From Kaistia geumhonensis (GTDB lineage: Bacteria > Pseudomonadota > Alphaproteobacteria > Rhizobiales > Kaistiaceae): a stretch of DNA of 64,000 nucleotides. A program made the position numbers and the translations under genes. The stretch spans positions 3,612,001 through 3,676,000 of the forward strand of contig NZ_JAUSWJ010000001.1 of assembly GCF_030815145.1 (NCBI RefSeq). Direction: 5' to 3'. The first letter of the stretch is position 1, and each line of letters starts with the position of its first letter. The notes under the pieces are model-generated. The model did not search any database and was not told the DNA's origin. It worked only from the letters and a program-made list of their open reading frames with translations. Shown here one piece after another: positions 23,810-33,111 of the stretch.

Positions 23810-24576
23810 TGCCCGCGCTGATGACCCTTCAGTCCGTATCGCGCAGCTTCGGCAACAATCTCGCGCTCGACGATGTCAGCCTCGAGGCCTATCCCGGCGA
23901 GGTGCACTGCCTGCTCGGCGACAATGGTGCCGGCAAGTCGACGCTGATCAAGATCATGTCGGGCGTCACCCCGCCGAGCTCGGGAACCCTCACCTTCGAC
24001 GGCCGTCCGGTCGCCTTCCGCTCGCCGCGCGACGCCAAGGCGTACGGCATCGGCACCGTGCACCAGGATGTCGGCTCGATCCCGCTCATCTCGGTGGCGC
24101 GCAACTTCTTCCTCGGCAACGAGCCGACCAAGGGCTGGGGGCCGTTCCGCCGGCTCGACCACGCGACCGCAAACCGGATTGCGCTCGAGCAGATCCGCGA
24201 GATGGGCATCCGACGCATCAACGATGCCGGCCAACTGGTGGGGACGATGTCGGGCGGCGAGCGACAGGCCCTCGCCATCGCCCGGGCGCTCTATTTCGGC
24301 GCGCGGCTGCTGATCCTCGACGAGCCGACCGCCGCGCTCGGCGTCAAGGAGAGCAAGATCGTCATCGACCTGATGATCAAGGCGCGGGCGCAGGGCATCG
24401 CGCTCGTCTTCATCACCCACAACGCCACGCATGCGCTGCAGGTCGGTGACCGCTTCACGGTGCTGATCCAGGGGCGGATCGCCAGCCAGTTCCGGCGCGG
24501 CGAGAAGACACGCGAGGAAGTGCTGAACCTGATGGCGGGCGGCGAGGAATTCGACGCGATCGGCCACGGCGACTGA
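23809..24576 (+). CDS. Sugar ABC transporter ATPase, single domain (FrcA type)
   Basis: 255 residues with Walker A GDNGAGKSTL, Q-loop VHQDVGSIP, signature MSGGERQALAIARAL, Walker B LLILDEPTAALG and switch His in FITHN. Most RbsA-type ATPases are about 500 residues with two domains; this one has a single intact domain, as in the FrcA fructose ATPase of rhizobia. The start overlaps the permease stop by one base. The hydrolase that follows begins 23 bases downstream. Confidence 0.92.
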   Translation: MPALMTLQSVSRSFGNNLALDDVSLEAYPGEVHCLLGDNGAGKSTLIKIMSGVTPPSSGTLTFDGRPVAFRSPRDAKAYGIGTVHQDVGSIPLISVARNFFLGNEPTKGWGPFRRLDHATANRIALEQIREMGIRRINDAGQLVGTMSGGERQALAIARALYFGARLLILDEPTAALGVKESKIVIDLMIKARAQGIALVFITHNATHALQVGDRFTVLIQGRIASQFRRGEKTREEVLNLMAGGEEFDAIGHGD

Positions 24577-24599
24577 GAACGGCGACTGAGGACTTCGAC

Positions 24600-25772
24600 G
24601 TGAGCACGATCAACTGGAACTCGCAGAGCGCGCCGGCGCAGGGCTTCGTCGCGCCAGGCTTCGAGGCGGTCGCCGAGGAGTTCGCGCGCAACTTCACCAT
24701 CCGCGGCGATCTCGGCGCGGCTTTCGCCGCGACCCATCACGGGCAGACGGTCGTCGATGTCTGGGGCGGGAGCGCCGCGCCGGGCAGACCGTGGGTCGAG
24801 GATACGCTTCAGGTGATCTATTCCGGCACCAAGGGGCTCATGGCCGCCTGCGTGCTGAAGCTCGTCGAGCGTGGAGCGCTCGATCTCGATGCGCCGGTCG
24901 CCGAGTACTGGCCGGAATTCGGCGCGGCGGACAAGGGGCGCGTCCGCGTCCGCCATGTCGTTTCGCATTCGGCGGGCCTTCCCGGCGTTGTCGCTCCGCT
25001 GACCTCGGCCGACTATACGGACTATGAAAAGATGGAGGCGCTGCTCGCGGCGCAGCCGCTGCCGCCCGATCCGAACGCGTTCCATTGCTATCATCCTGTG
25101 ACGATCGGCTGGCTGGTCGGCGCGCTCGTCCGGCGCATCGACGGGCGCACGATCGGCCGCTTCTTCGCGGAGGAGTTCGCCGGCCCGCTCGGGCTCGACG
25201 CCTGTATCGGCCTGCCCGAGAGCGAGGAGCATCGCGTCGGCAGGCTGGAAGTCGGCGCCGACATGCTGCCTTACGAAACGGCATTCTCCGCCGCCACCCG
25301 GCAGGATCCCACCTTCGTCTCGGCCTGGGGCAACCCGCCGCTCTTTCCCGACGAACTTCCCTGGAACAGCCGCGCCTATCACGCGGCCGAGATCGCCGGC
25401 GCCGGCGGCATCGCCACCGCCCGCTCGATGGCGCGCTACTATGGCTGCATGGCACTCGGCGGTTCGATCGACGGCGTCACCGTTCTCCAGCCCGAGACGG
25501 TCGCGCTCGGCCGGGCGGAGCGCTCGCGTTTCATGGACCCCTATATCGCCGAGGCGATGGCCTTCGGCGTCTGCTGGGCGCTGCAAACTCCGCAGGGCCG
25601 GTTCGGCCCGCCGCGCGACGCCTTCGGCCATGCCGGCGCGGGCGGCTCGATCCATGGCGCCTGGCCGACCGAAAAGGTCGGATTCAGCTATGTGATGAAC
25701 GAGATGCGCGCCGACGTCGAAGACCTCAGGACGCGCCATATCCTGAAGCGCCTCCACGAGATCGTCGGCTAG
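24600..25772 (+). CDS. Serine beta-lactamase-fold hydrolase (EstB-like esterase)
   Basis: 390 residues, no signal peptide. The class C beta-lactamase/esterase motifs are visible: Ser-x-x-Lys in IYSGTKGLMAAC, a Tyr in CYHPVTIGWLVG in place of the YxN motif, and HAGAGGSIHG in the KTG position. These fit family VIII carboxylesterases more than true beta-lactamases. GTG start, 23 bases after the ATPase stop, so it is probably co-transcribed with the sugar importer. A role in de-esterifying an imported acylated sugar would agree with the SGNH esterase upstream (inference). Confidence 0.87.
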   Translation: MSTINWNSQSAPAQGFVAPGFEAVAEEFARNFTIRGDLGAAFAATHHGQTVVDVWGGSAAPGRPWVEDTLQVIYSGTKGLMAACVLKLVERGALDLDAPVAEYWPEFGAADKGRVRVRHVVSHSAGLPGVVAPLTSADYTDYEKMEALLAAQPLPPDPNAFHCYHPVTIGWLVGALVRRIDGRTIGRFFAEEFAGPLGLDACIGLPESEEHRVGRLEVGADMLPYETAFSAATRQDPTFVSAWGNPPLFPDELPWNSRAYHAAEIAGAGGIATARSMARYYGCMALGGSIDGVTVLQPETVALGRAERSRFMDPYIAEAMAFGVCWALQTPQGRFGPPRDAFGHAGAGGSIHGAWPTEKVGFSYVMNEMRADVEDLRTRHILKRLHEIVG

Positions 25773-25797
25773 TCGCCCGACAGCAAGGCCGAAGCCC

Positions 25798-26445
25798 TCA
25801 GATCACGCCGCGGCGAACAGCCTCGGCCACCGCCTGGACGCGGTTGCTGGCATTGAGCTTGGTCGTGATCTCCTGGACCTTGCGCTTCACCGTGATCTCG
25901 GTCAGCGCCATCTCCTCGGCGATGTCCTGCGTGCGGCCGCCATCGGCGAGAAGGCGCAACATGCGCACCTCCTGTGCCGTCAACCCGCTGTCGCGCTGGA
26001 TCTGCTGCGCGGCGACACGCCGATATTCCTCCATCATGGTCGGGATGAGCTCGGCCGAGAGCATGCGCTGGCCGCCATGGATGGCGCGGATCGCCTTGGC
26101 GAGGGTCTCGTAGGAATTGGTCTTGAGCAGATAGGCGTCGGCGCCCGCCTCGAGCGCGCCGACGAGATATTGCCGGTCGTCATAGGTGGACAGGATGATG
26201 CATTTCGGCGCGTCGGGCCGCGCCTTGATGATCCGCGTCAGCTGGATGCCGTCCATGGTGCCGAGGCGGATGTCGATGGTGACAACATCCGGGCGCCGCC
26301 GCGCCAGTTCGTCGAGGGCGTCGGATGCGTTGCCGGCCTCCGCGACGACGCGCATGTCCTCCTCGTCGCCGAGCAGGCTCTTCACGCCGCGGCGGAAGAT
26401 CTCGTGATCGTCGACGATCATCACCTTAATGCGCGGCTGTTCCAT
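25798..26445 (-). CDS. NarL/LuxR-type response regulator
   Basis: 215 residues. Receiver domain: acidic pair in VMIVDDHEIFRRG, phospho-acceptor Asp in VVTIDIRLGTMDG, Thr/Ser in ILSTYDD, Lys in YLLKTN. The C-terminal LuxR helix-turn-helix reads GLTAQEVRMLRLLADGG, then DIAEEMALTEITVKRKVQEI. It overlaps the end of the histidine kinase gene by 20 bases and is the last gene of a nine-gene operon headed by a peptide-type importer. Probably regulates that operon or linked catabolic genes. Confidence 0.93.
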   Translation of the reverse strand: MEQPRIKVMIVDDHEIFRRGVKSLLGDEEDMRVVAEAGNASDALDELARRRPDVVTIDIRLGTMDGIQLTRIIKARPDAPKCIILSTYDDRQYLVGALEAGADAYLLKTNSYETLAKAIRAIHGGQRMLSAELIPTMMEEYRRVAAQQIQRDSGLTAQEVRMLRLLADGGRTQDIAEEMALTEITVKRKVQEITTKLNASNRVQAVAEAVRRGVI

Positions 26446-28699
26446 CCGATGCTCCGATGATGCCCCCGACCCCGATCAGGATCGACGTGCCGCCGCCGGG
26501 ACGGCTTTCGATCGCGACGTCGCCGCCCACGGCATGGGCGCGCTCACGGATGCCGACCAGGCCGAGGCCGAGCTCCGCCGCGTCGAGCGCGAAGCCGCGT
26601 CCGTCGTCGCGGATGGCGACGTCGAGGCGCGAGGGGCCGAAGGCGAGCGTCAGGTTGAGATTGCGCGCGCCGGCATGGCGCACCGCGTTCTGAGAGGCTT
26701 CCTGCACGATCCGGTAGATGGCGAGGTCGACCTCCGGTCCCAGCGCGAAGGGCGTTCCGTCGACGCGGATCTCGGCATTGAGCGGCACGTTGGAGGGCAG
26801 CGAAGCGAGATAGTTTTCGAGCGCCGGGATGAGGCCGAGTTCGTCGAGGACCGTCGGGCGCAGCGCATAGATGATCTGCTTCATCTCGCGGAGCGTCGTG
26901 TCGAGCATGCGCTGGCACTCGTTCAGCCGCGCGTCGAGATCCGGGCGGTCGACGACGCGTCGGCGCAGCGCCTGCAACTCGTAGGTCGAGGCGAGGATCG
27001 ACTGGGCGACGCTGTCGTGCAGGTCATAGGCGATGCGCCGCCGTTCCTCCTCCTGCACGCCGACGAGTCGGCGCAGCAGCGCCCGCAGCTCGACCGCCTT
27101 GCGCTCGATCTCGTCGCGCGCGGCCCGCAGCTCGATGGTGCGGTCGGCGACCTTCTGTTCCAGCGCCTCCGAGAGGTCTCGGACGCGGGCGAACAGGCGG
27201 GCATTGGCGATCGCGACCACCGCCTGATCGGCGAAGGTGCGCACAATGCGGCCGCTCTCGGGCCCATAGAATCCGGGCTCAGGCCAGTCGATGCACAGCC
27301 AGCCGAGGCACTCGCCTCCGAGTACCAGCGGCGCGGCGCACCAGGAGCGGACCTGCTCGGTTCCGGCCTGCACCACCCAGTCCGCCTCGCGGGTGACATC
27401 GGCGAGAATGATGGTGCGGTGCTCCTCCAGCACTGGGCGCGACAGCGGCGTCTCGGCGGGGTCGAAGGTGACGGCGCGCACCGTGTCGTTGTCGGGGTAG
27501 CCCTTGGCGGCCACCACGCGCATCAGTCCGTCCTCGCCGCGCAGTGTCACACGGCAGCCGCGATGCGGCACGACGCGCTCCAGTTCCTTCAGCACGGCCT
27601 CGAGCACCTGATCCGGATCGAGGCTCGACGAGATGATGCGCGAGACATCGGCCAGCGTGTCGGCCAGCGCCCGCTCGTGCCGCTCGGCTGCAAACAGGCG
27701 GTGTTGCTCGATCGCCGGTGCGATCTGGTCGGCGATCGTCTGGAGCAGGATGACGTCATCGCGGCGGAAGGTATCGCGGCGGTCGCTCTGGATATCGAGC
27801 ACGCCGATGACCCGCTGGCCGAGGCGCAGCGGCAGCGCCAGCTCCGACTGCGTGTTGGGCAGCATCACATGCGAGACGAAGTGGCTGTCCTGCGTCACGT
27901 CGGCGGAGATGCGCAACTGGCCCGTCTCGGCGACGCGGCCGATGATGCCGCGGCCGGCCGCCTCGCTGAATCCGGCGGCGAGGAGCTGGTCGGCGAAGGG
28001 CCCGGAGGCGTGGACGAGTTCGATCCGGTGCGTTTCCTCGTCCACCAGCAGCAGCTGGATATGGTCGTAGCCGAGCGAATGATGGATCAGGCGCGTGATC
28101 TCACCGAACAGCTCGGTTCGATCATGGATCGACGTCACCTGCTGGCCGAGCCGGTGCACCAGTGCCAGATGGCTCCTGATGCGCTCGATCTGCGCCGCGA
28201 GGCTGTTGCTGTCGAGGAACCCGACCAGATCGTCGGCGACGAGGCGCACCAGTTCCGCGCGTTCGGGCCGGGCTCGTTCCGAACGCGGGAAGCCGAGCAG
28301 CACGTGACCGCGCGGCCCGTCGCGGCCTGCGAGCGGCGCCGCCTCGACCGCGAAGCCCTGGCTGGCGGCCCGGTTGACCATGAAGGTCGGCATGGTGACG
28401 GCGCCAGCGGCCTGGAGGCGGAGATCGCCGAGATGGCGGTGGATCAGGGGCGGGATGTCGCCGGCGACGAGGATCTCCGCGCCGCGATCGCTGGAGAGCA
28501 GCACGGCCGCCCAGCCGGCGCCGGTGACGGCGAGCGCGCGCTGGAGCCTCTCGTCGAGGCGTCCGCGATCGGCAGGGGCGAGATCGACTGCGAGAATGCG
28601 CTGCAGGCGCAGCATGTGCGTGCCGTCATCGTCGCGATAGAGCGGCCGCGCCAGAGGCTGGTCCGCCGTCTCCGCCAGATCGCCGACCGGGAACCCCAT
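26426..28699 (-). CDS. Cytoplasmic GAF-domain histidine kinase (NarX/LiaS class)
   Basis: 757 residues, no membrane segment, so it should sense a cytoplasmic ligand. Order: an unassigned N-terminal ~190 residues, GAF 1 (ELFGEITRLIHHSLGYDHIQ), GAF 2 (QVLEAVLKELERVVPHRGCR), a coiled coil (EALEQKVADRTIELRAARDE), a HisKA_3 dimerisation helix with the phospho-acceptor in RRIAYDLHDSVAQS, and an ATPase domain with EASQNAVRHAG, DDGRGF and GLGLVGIRERA. The ATG overlaps the stop of the allantoinase-like gene by one base (TGATG), which ties the kinase to the transporter-amidohydrolase operon. Confidence 0.93.
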   Translation of the reverse strand: MGFPVGDLAETADQPLARPLYRDDDGTHMLRLQRILAVDLAPADRGRLDERLQRALAVTGAGWAAVLLSSDRGAEILVAGDIPPLIHRHLGDLRLQAAGAVTMPTFMVNRAASQGFAVEAAPLAGRDGPRGHVLLGFPRSERARPERAELVRLVADDLVGFLDSNSLAAQIERIRSHLALVHRLGQQVTSIHDRTELFGEITRLIHHSLGYDHIQLLLVDEETHRIELVHASGPFADQLLAAGFSEAAGRGIIGRVAETGQLRISADVTQDSHFVSHVMLPNTQSELALPLRLGQRVIGVLDIQSDRRDTFRRDDVILLQTIADQIAPAIEQHRLFAAERHERALADTLADVSRIISSSLDPDQVLEAVLKELERVVPHRGCRVTLRGEDGLMRVVAAKGYPDNDTVRAVTFDPAETPLSRPVLEEHRTIILADVTREADWVVQAGTEQVRSWCAAPLVLGGECLGWLCIDWPEPGFYGPESGRIVRTFADQAVVAIANARLFARVRDLSEALEQKVADRTIELRAARDEIERKAVELRALLRRLVGVQEEERRRIAYDLHDSVAQSILASTYELQALRRRVVDRPDLDARLNECQRMLDTTLREMKQIIYALRPTVLDELGLIPALENYLASLPSNVPLNAEIRVDGTPFALGPEVDLAIYRIVQEASQNAVRHAGARNLNLTLAFGPSRLDVAIRDDGRGFALDAAELGLGLVGIRERAHAVGGDVAIESRPGGGTSILIGVGGIIGASDGTAAH

Positions 28700-30087
28700 C
28701 AGGCCGTCTCGCCCAGCGGCTGGCGAACGCGCCCGAGACCTGCGCCGTCGAGCCGCGCGCCGCGATGCGGGAGGATGTCGCCGTCCCGATAGACGGCCGT
28801 CCCGCGCGAGATCGTCAGGTCGACGCGGCCGCGGAAGGCCGAACCGCAATAGGCGCTGTGGCGGTTGCGATAGAAGAGGTCGTCCTCACGAAGCGTGAAG
28901 CTTGCTTCCGGATCGACCAGCACGAGATCGGCATCGCTGCCGATCGCCAGCGAGCCCTTCCTCGGATGGAGGCCGAACAGGCGGGCCGGATTGGACGCGG
29001 TCATGCGGACGATGTCCGGGAGCGAAAGGCCCCGTCGTGGCCCCTCGGTGAGCAGAACGGGCAGCGTCGACTGGAGACCCGAGATGCCGCCCCAGGCGGC
29101 GAAGATATCGTCCTCGCCGGCCGCCTTTTCCGACCAGAGGCAGGGCGAGTGATCGGACGCGATGACATCGACGGCGCCAGCAAGGACGCGATCCCACAAC
29201 GCCTCGCGTTCGGACGGGGCACGCAGCGGCGGCGCGCATTTGGCGACCGGCCCGAGGCGCTCAAGATCCGTCTCGTCGAAGAAGAGGTAGTGCGGGCAGG
29301 TCTCGGCGGTAACGGCGACACCCCGCGCCTTGGCGGCACTGATCCGGTCGATGCCGGCCGCCGAGGAGACATGGACGATGTGGAGGCGTGCGCCCGTCTC
29401 CTCCGCGAGGCCGATCGCCTCGTCGATCGCGGAGAGCTCGGCCGCGATCGGCCGGGATTCGCCCCAGGCCGCGCGGTCCCGCCGGCCGGCGGCCCTGAGC
29501 GCCGCGGCGAGACGCCCGGTCATGACCTCGTCCTCGGCATGCACCGCGAGAAAGGACCCGAAGCCGGCGATAGTCGTCATGCCGGCGCGCATCAGGCGGG
29601 CATCGACCCTCGGGAAATCGGACGCCGTGCACATGAAGGCCTTGAAGCCGGCGACGCCGCCCGCCTGCAGGTCCTCGAGATCGGCGAGATTGTCGTCGAC
29701 GAGGCCGCCCCACAGCGCATAGTCGACGATGCTCTTCGCGGCTTCTGCCTGTTTGAGACGCAGCGCCTCGGCATGGATGGTCGGCGGATGCGCGTTGAGC
29801 GGCATCTCGACGAAGGTGGTGATGCCGCCTGCCGCCGCGGCGCGGCTGCCGGTCTCGAAACCCTCCCAATGGCCGCGGCCGGGCTCGGAGAAGTGGACAT
29901 GCCCATCGACGAGGCCGGGCATCAGCACGCGGCCCGCCGCATCGATGGTCTCCGTCGCCTCAGGAGCAGTCCCGCCTTCGAAGAAAGCCGCGATCCGCCC
30001 CTCTCTCACGGCGAGGCCGCCCGCGACGTCGCGATCCTCGCCGACGACGCGGGCATTGCGGATGACGAGATCGAACGTCTCCGTCAT
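28699..30087 (-). CDS. Allantoinase/dihydroorotase-like cyclic amidohydrolase
   Basis: 462 residues. The binuclear metal site is complete: GLVDGHVHFSEPGR, the carboxylated Lys in AGFKAFMCTAS, His in LAVHAEDEV, His in LHIVHVSSAAG and Asp in VIASDHSPC. Length and TITTFVEMPLN-type region fit the AllB/hydantoinase group that opens cyclic ureides or imides. The ATG overlaps the stop of the DUF6282 gene (ATGA), and its stop overlaps the kinase start. Substrate probably a cyclic amide brought in by the importer encoded upstream; allantoin itself is not established since no other allantoin genes are present. Confidence 0.88.
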   Translation of the reverse strand: MTETFDLVIRNARVVGEDRDVAGGLAVREGRIAAFFEGGTAPEATETIDAAGRVLMPGLVDGHVHFSEPGRGHWEGFETGSRAAAAGGITTFVEMPLNAHPPTIHAEALRLKQAEAAKSIVDYALWGGLVDDNLADLEDLQAGGVAGFKAFMCTASDFPRVDARLMRAGMTTIAGFGSFLAVHAEDEVMTGRLAAALRAAGRRDRAAWGESRPIAAELSAIDEAIGLAEETGARLHIVHVSSAAGIDRISAAKARGVAVTAETCPHYLFFDETDLERLGPVAKCAPPLRAPSEREALWDRVLAGAVDVIASDHSPCLWSEKAAGEDDIFAAWGGISGLQSTLPVLLTEGPRRGLSLPDIVRMTASNPARLFGLHPRKGSLAIGSDADLVLVDPEASFTLREDDLFYRNRHSAYCGSAFRGRVDLTISRGTAVYRDGDILPHRGARLDGAGLGRVRQPLGETA

Positions 30088-31079
30088 CCGTCGAGCCCGA
30101 TCAGGCGCGCCGGGTTGGTCGCGGTCATCATTTGAACCTCCTCGATCGAGAAGCCGAAATAAAGCAGCATCGAGATCATCATCCGCATGCCTTCGATCGG
30201 CGAGGGGAGCACCCGCACGCCATAGTCGGTCGCAAGCACGAACTGTTCCGGTCCGACATCGCGGATGCCCTGCAGCCAGCTCATTGCACGGCCATGCACC
30301 AGCGAACTCATGTCCATCAGCTCGCGTTCGACATAGTAGTGCGTCTGCGGCATCCATGGCCCACCGAAATCGACGGCGCAAGCTTCGAGGAAGAAGCCGC
30401 GCCGCGCGATGTCCTTCTGCTGTTCGACCGTGAGCAGCGCGCGTGCCGTATGGGCGACCAGCACCTTGCGGATGCCCCATTCTTCGGCGAGCTCCACGAC
30501 GCGCATCGCCTCCGGTCCCGAGACATGGCCGGTGTTGAGATAGACCTCCGGCCGCTCGGCGACCATGTCGAGGATTTCCTTCAGCGCGTCCGGCACCGGC
30601 CCGTCGAGCGGAATCCGGATGGCGCGGGAGAGCTCCTTCTCCGCGAAGCCGGGGATGGCGTCCTTGAAGGGGACGAGCCTGCCGTCGACCAGCGTCGATT
30701 CGGTCGTCGCCGAATGCCAGGTGCAGTGCGAGCCGAACGAGATCATCCGGCAGCCTTCGCCCAGATTGAGGGCCGTGCGCACCGCGCGCGGGTTCATGCC
30801 GCCATGCGAGGAGTTCATCAGATATCCGCCATAGGTGCGGAAATCCTTCATGTAGCGGTTGACCATCCAGGCCGTGCCGGACGCCCAGCCGAACACGTCG
30901 TAGTAGAGGATGGTGCGCATGCCGGCGGCGCGCGCCATCTCGGCGACCTGGATGGGGTCGAAATGGCCGGGATTGGAGCGCAGCACCGGTCCGGCATGGA
31001 CATGGCTGTCGATGGCGCCGACGAGGAGTTCCTCGGGCAGTTCCATGGTGCGGTTGTAGAAGGGCTCGTAGGTTGCCAC
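30084..31079 (-). CDS. DUF6282 amidohydrolase-like protein, copy 2
   Basis: 331 residues. The metal-binding start AIDSHVHAGP, later GFGSHCTWH-type FGSHCTWHSA, NTGHVSG, VLVAHTAR and a late Asp in VLATDYGVRV outline an amidohydrolase-like barrel. About 60 percent identical by eye to the next gene, with identical stretches such as ELLVGAIDSHVHAGPVLRS and YYDVFGWASGTAWMVNR. It overlaps the allantoinase-like start. Reaction unknown; likely hydrolysis of an amide or lactone in the same pathway. Confidence 0.83.
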   Translation of the reverse strand: MATYEPFYNRTMELPEELLVGAIDSHVHAGPVLRSNPGHFDPIQVAEMARAAGMRTILYYDVFGWASGTAWMVNRYMKDFRTYGGYLMNSSHGGMNPRAVRTALNLGEGCRMISFGSHCTWHSATTESTLVDGRLVPFKDAIPGFAEKELSRAIRIPLDGPVPDALKEILDMVAERPEVYLNTGHVSGPEAMRVVELAEEWGIRKVLVAHTARALLTVEQQKDIARRGFFLEACAVDFGGPWMPQTHYYVERELMDMSSLVHGRAMSWLQGIRDVGPEQFVLATDYGVRVLPSPIEGMRMMISMLLYFGFSIEEVQMMTATNPARLIGLDG

Positions 31080-31090
31080 GGGCTTTGCTC

Positions 31091-32098
31091 CTAGACCGGG
31101 TCGAGGCCGATGAGACGGGCGGGATTGTGCGCCGTCATGGTGCGGATTTCGTCGGGGCTGAACTCGTAGTCGAGCAGCGTCGTGATGAGCGTGCGCATGC
31201 CCTGTACCGGCGTGGAGGCAGCGCGGATGCCGTAGTCGGTGCCGAGCACGAAATGCTCAGGCCCGACCTCGCGGATATCGGCCATCCACTGCGCCGCCGT
31301 CCGGCGCGGTCGCGGTACGTCGCCAGAGCGGTCCATGTATTTCTTCTCGACGTAGTAATGCGTGCGCGGCGCATGCGGATAGAGCCAGTCGACGAGACAG
31401 CCTTCGAGGAAGAAGCCGCGCCGGGCGGCGTCCTTCTGCTGCTCGATCGAAAGCTGCTGGCGCGCCGGATGGGCGATCAGCACCTTGCGGATGCCGAACT
31501 CCTCGGCGAGGTCGAGGATGCGCATCACCTCCGGCCCCGACACATGGCCCGTGTTGAGATAGACGTCGGGATGGTCGGCGACCATCTGCAGGATTTCGGC
31601 AAGGTCGTCCGAGATGGGGCCTTCCGTCGGAATGCGCACGGCGCGCGACAGCTCCTCGCGCTCGAATTCCGGAAAGGCGTCCTTGAACGGCACAAGCTCG
31701 CCGTCGATCAGCGTCGACTCGCGCGAGGCGGAAAAATAGGTGCAGTGCGAGCCGAAGGAGATGAAGCGGCAGCCTTCCTCCATGTAGAGCGCGGTGCGCA
31801 CCGAGCGCGGATTGATCCCGCCATGGCAGGAGTTCATGAGATAGCCGCCGAAGGTGCGGATGCCCGGCACATGGCGGTTGACCATCCATGCCGTGCCGGA
31901 GGCCCAGCCGAAGACGTCGTAATAGACGATCGCACGCATGCCCGCCTCGCGCGCTTCGATCGCCACCTCGAACGGATCCTGGTGGCCGGGATTGGAGCGC
32001 AGCACGGGCCCGGCATGGACGTGGCTGTCGATGGCGCCGACCAGAAGTTCCGACGGCAGCTCCATCGATCGGTCGTAGAAACTCTCGCTCACGGTCAT
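31091..32098 (-). CDS. DUF6282 amidohydrolase-like protein, copy 1
   Basis: 335 residues, tandem paralogue of the gene at 30084. Shares HVHAGP, FGSHCTYF, NTGHVSGPE, VLIAHPARQ and VLGTDYGIR, so the putative metal ligands are kept in both copies. The copies diverge most around residues 240-260 (CVLDWLYPH-type region against CAVDFGGPW), where a substrate loop is expected. Start overlaps the stop of the OppF-type ATPase (ATGA); 11 bases separate the two paralogues. Retention of two intact copies suggests two related substrates or a heteromer. Confidence 0.83.
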   Translation of the reverse strand: MTVSESFYDRSMELPSELLVGAIDSHVHAGPVLRSNPGHQDPFEVAIEAREAGMRAIVYYDVFGWASGTAWMVNRHVPGIRTFGGYLMNSCHGGINPRSVRTALYMEEGCRFISFGSHCTYFSASRESTLIDGELVPFKDAFPEFEREELSRAVRIPTEGPISDDLAEILQMVADHPDVYLNTGHVSGPEVMRILDLAEEFGIRKVLIAHPARQQLSIEQQKDAARRGFFLEGCLVDWLYPHAPRTHYYVEKKYMDRSGDVPRPRRTAAQWMADIREVGPEHFVLGTDYGIRAASTPVQGMRTLITTLLDYEFSPDEIRTMTAHNPARLIGLDPV

Positions 32099-33111
32099 GA
32101 TGCCGTTTTCTCCCGGTCTGTCTGTTGGGAATTCTGTGTCTCGAGGTCTTCGGCGAGCCAGCAGGCCGCCCTGTGGCCGGTGCCGAGATCGATCATCGGC
32201 GGCGCCGCGCGGCAGCGGTCATGCGCCAGCGGGCAGCGCGGTCGCACCGGGCACTCGCCGGGCCTGACGGCGCGCAGATCGAGTTCGCCGCGCATCGGCG
32301 GCACCGTGTCGCGACGCGGTTTCAGCCGTGGCGCCGCTGCCAGCAGGGCGCGCGTATAGGGGTGCGAGGGCGATGCGAACACGGAATCCGCCGGCCCTTC
32401 CTCGACGATGACGCCGAGATACATGACGAGAACGCGGCTCGCGACATAGCGGACCACCGCCACGTCATGGCTGATGAACAGCATGGCCGTGCGGACCTCG
32501 GCCTGCAGAGCCTTCAGCGTCCGCAGCACCTGCGCCTGAACCGAAACGTCGAGCGCCGAGGTCGGCTCGTCGAGCACGATCACCTGCGGCTCGGAGGCGA
32601 GGGCGCGCATGATGGCGACCCGCTGCCGCTCGCCGCCGGAGAGCTGGTGAGGATAGCGGTCGAGCGCCGCGGCATGGAGGCCGACGAGGCTGGCGAGCAT
32701 TTCCAGCCGCTCGCGGCGGGCGGCACGCGGCACGATCTCGAAATTCGCCAGCGCCTCGCCGACGAAGCGCGCCACAGTCATGCGCGGATTGAGCGACGTC
32801 TCGGGCTTCTGGAACACGACCTGGACGTTGCGGCGGAAGGCTCGCTTTTTCCGTCCCGCGAGGGCGGTGAAGTCGGCGCCGCCGACCAGCACGTCGCCGC
32901 TGTCCGGGCGCTCGAGCCCGACGATGCAGCGACCGAGCGTCGTCTTTCCGCAGCCGCTCTCCCCGATCAGCCCGACGACCTCGCCGGGGGCGATCTCGAG
33001 CGAGACGTCGCGCACCCCGACCGGCATCGCATCGGGCTCGGCAGCATTGTGGAAGAGCCGCATGAGCCGCCGCACGGACAGAGCGGGAGCATTCATGACG
33101 TGAGCGTTCAT
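32095..33111 (-). CDS. Peptide-type ABC transporter ATPase, DppF/OppF branch
   Basis: 338 residues. Walker A GESGCGKTTLG, Q-loop VFQKPETSLNPRMTV, signature LSGGERQRVAIMRAL, Walker B VIVLDEPTSALD, switch His in FISHDVAVV. The C-terminal oligopeptide-transporter extension has CPVRPRCPLAHDRC, a 4Fe-4S-type cysteine set usual in this branch. The ATG overlaps the DppD stop (ATGA); another ATG five codons inside is possible. Confidence 0.93.
   Translation of the reverse strand: MNAHVMNAPALSVRRLMRLFHNAAEPDAMPVGVRDVSLEIAPGEVVGLIGESGCGKTTLGRCIVGLERPDSGDVLVGGADFTALAGRKKRAFRRNVQVVFQKPETSLNPRMTVARFVGEALANFEIVPRAARRERLEMLASLVGLHAAALDRYPHQLSGGERQRVAIMRALASEPQVIVLDEPTSALDVSVQAQVLRTLKALQAEVRTAMLFISHDVAVVRYVASRVLVMYLGVIVEEGPADSVFASPSHPYTRALLAAAPRLKPRRDTVPPMRGELDLRAVRPGECPVRPRCPLAHDRCRAAPPMIDLGTGHRAACWLAEDLETQNSQQTDREKTAS

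Noticed and set aside
24600-25772. Serine hydrolase considered as an antibiotic-resistance beta-lactamase
   Set aside because: It has no signal peptide, lacks the YxN and KTG forms of true class C enzymes, and stands in a sugar operon; esterase is the better reading.
26429-28792. A long plus-strand frame opposite the histidine kinase
   Set aside because: The minus strand carries a complete kinase with all catalytic boxes; the antisense product is low-complexity.
31091-32098. DUF6282 pair considered as one frame-shifted gene
   Set aside because: Both copies are full length, each with its own start, metal motifs and stop; they are tandem paralogues.
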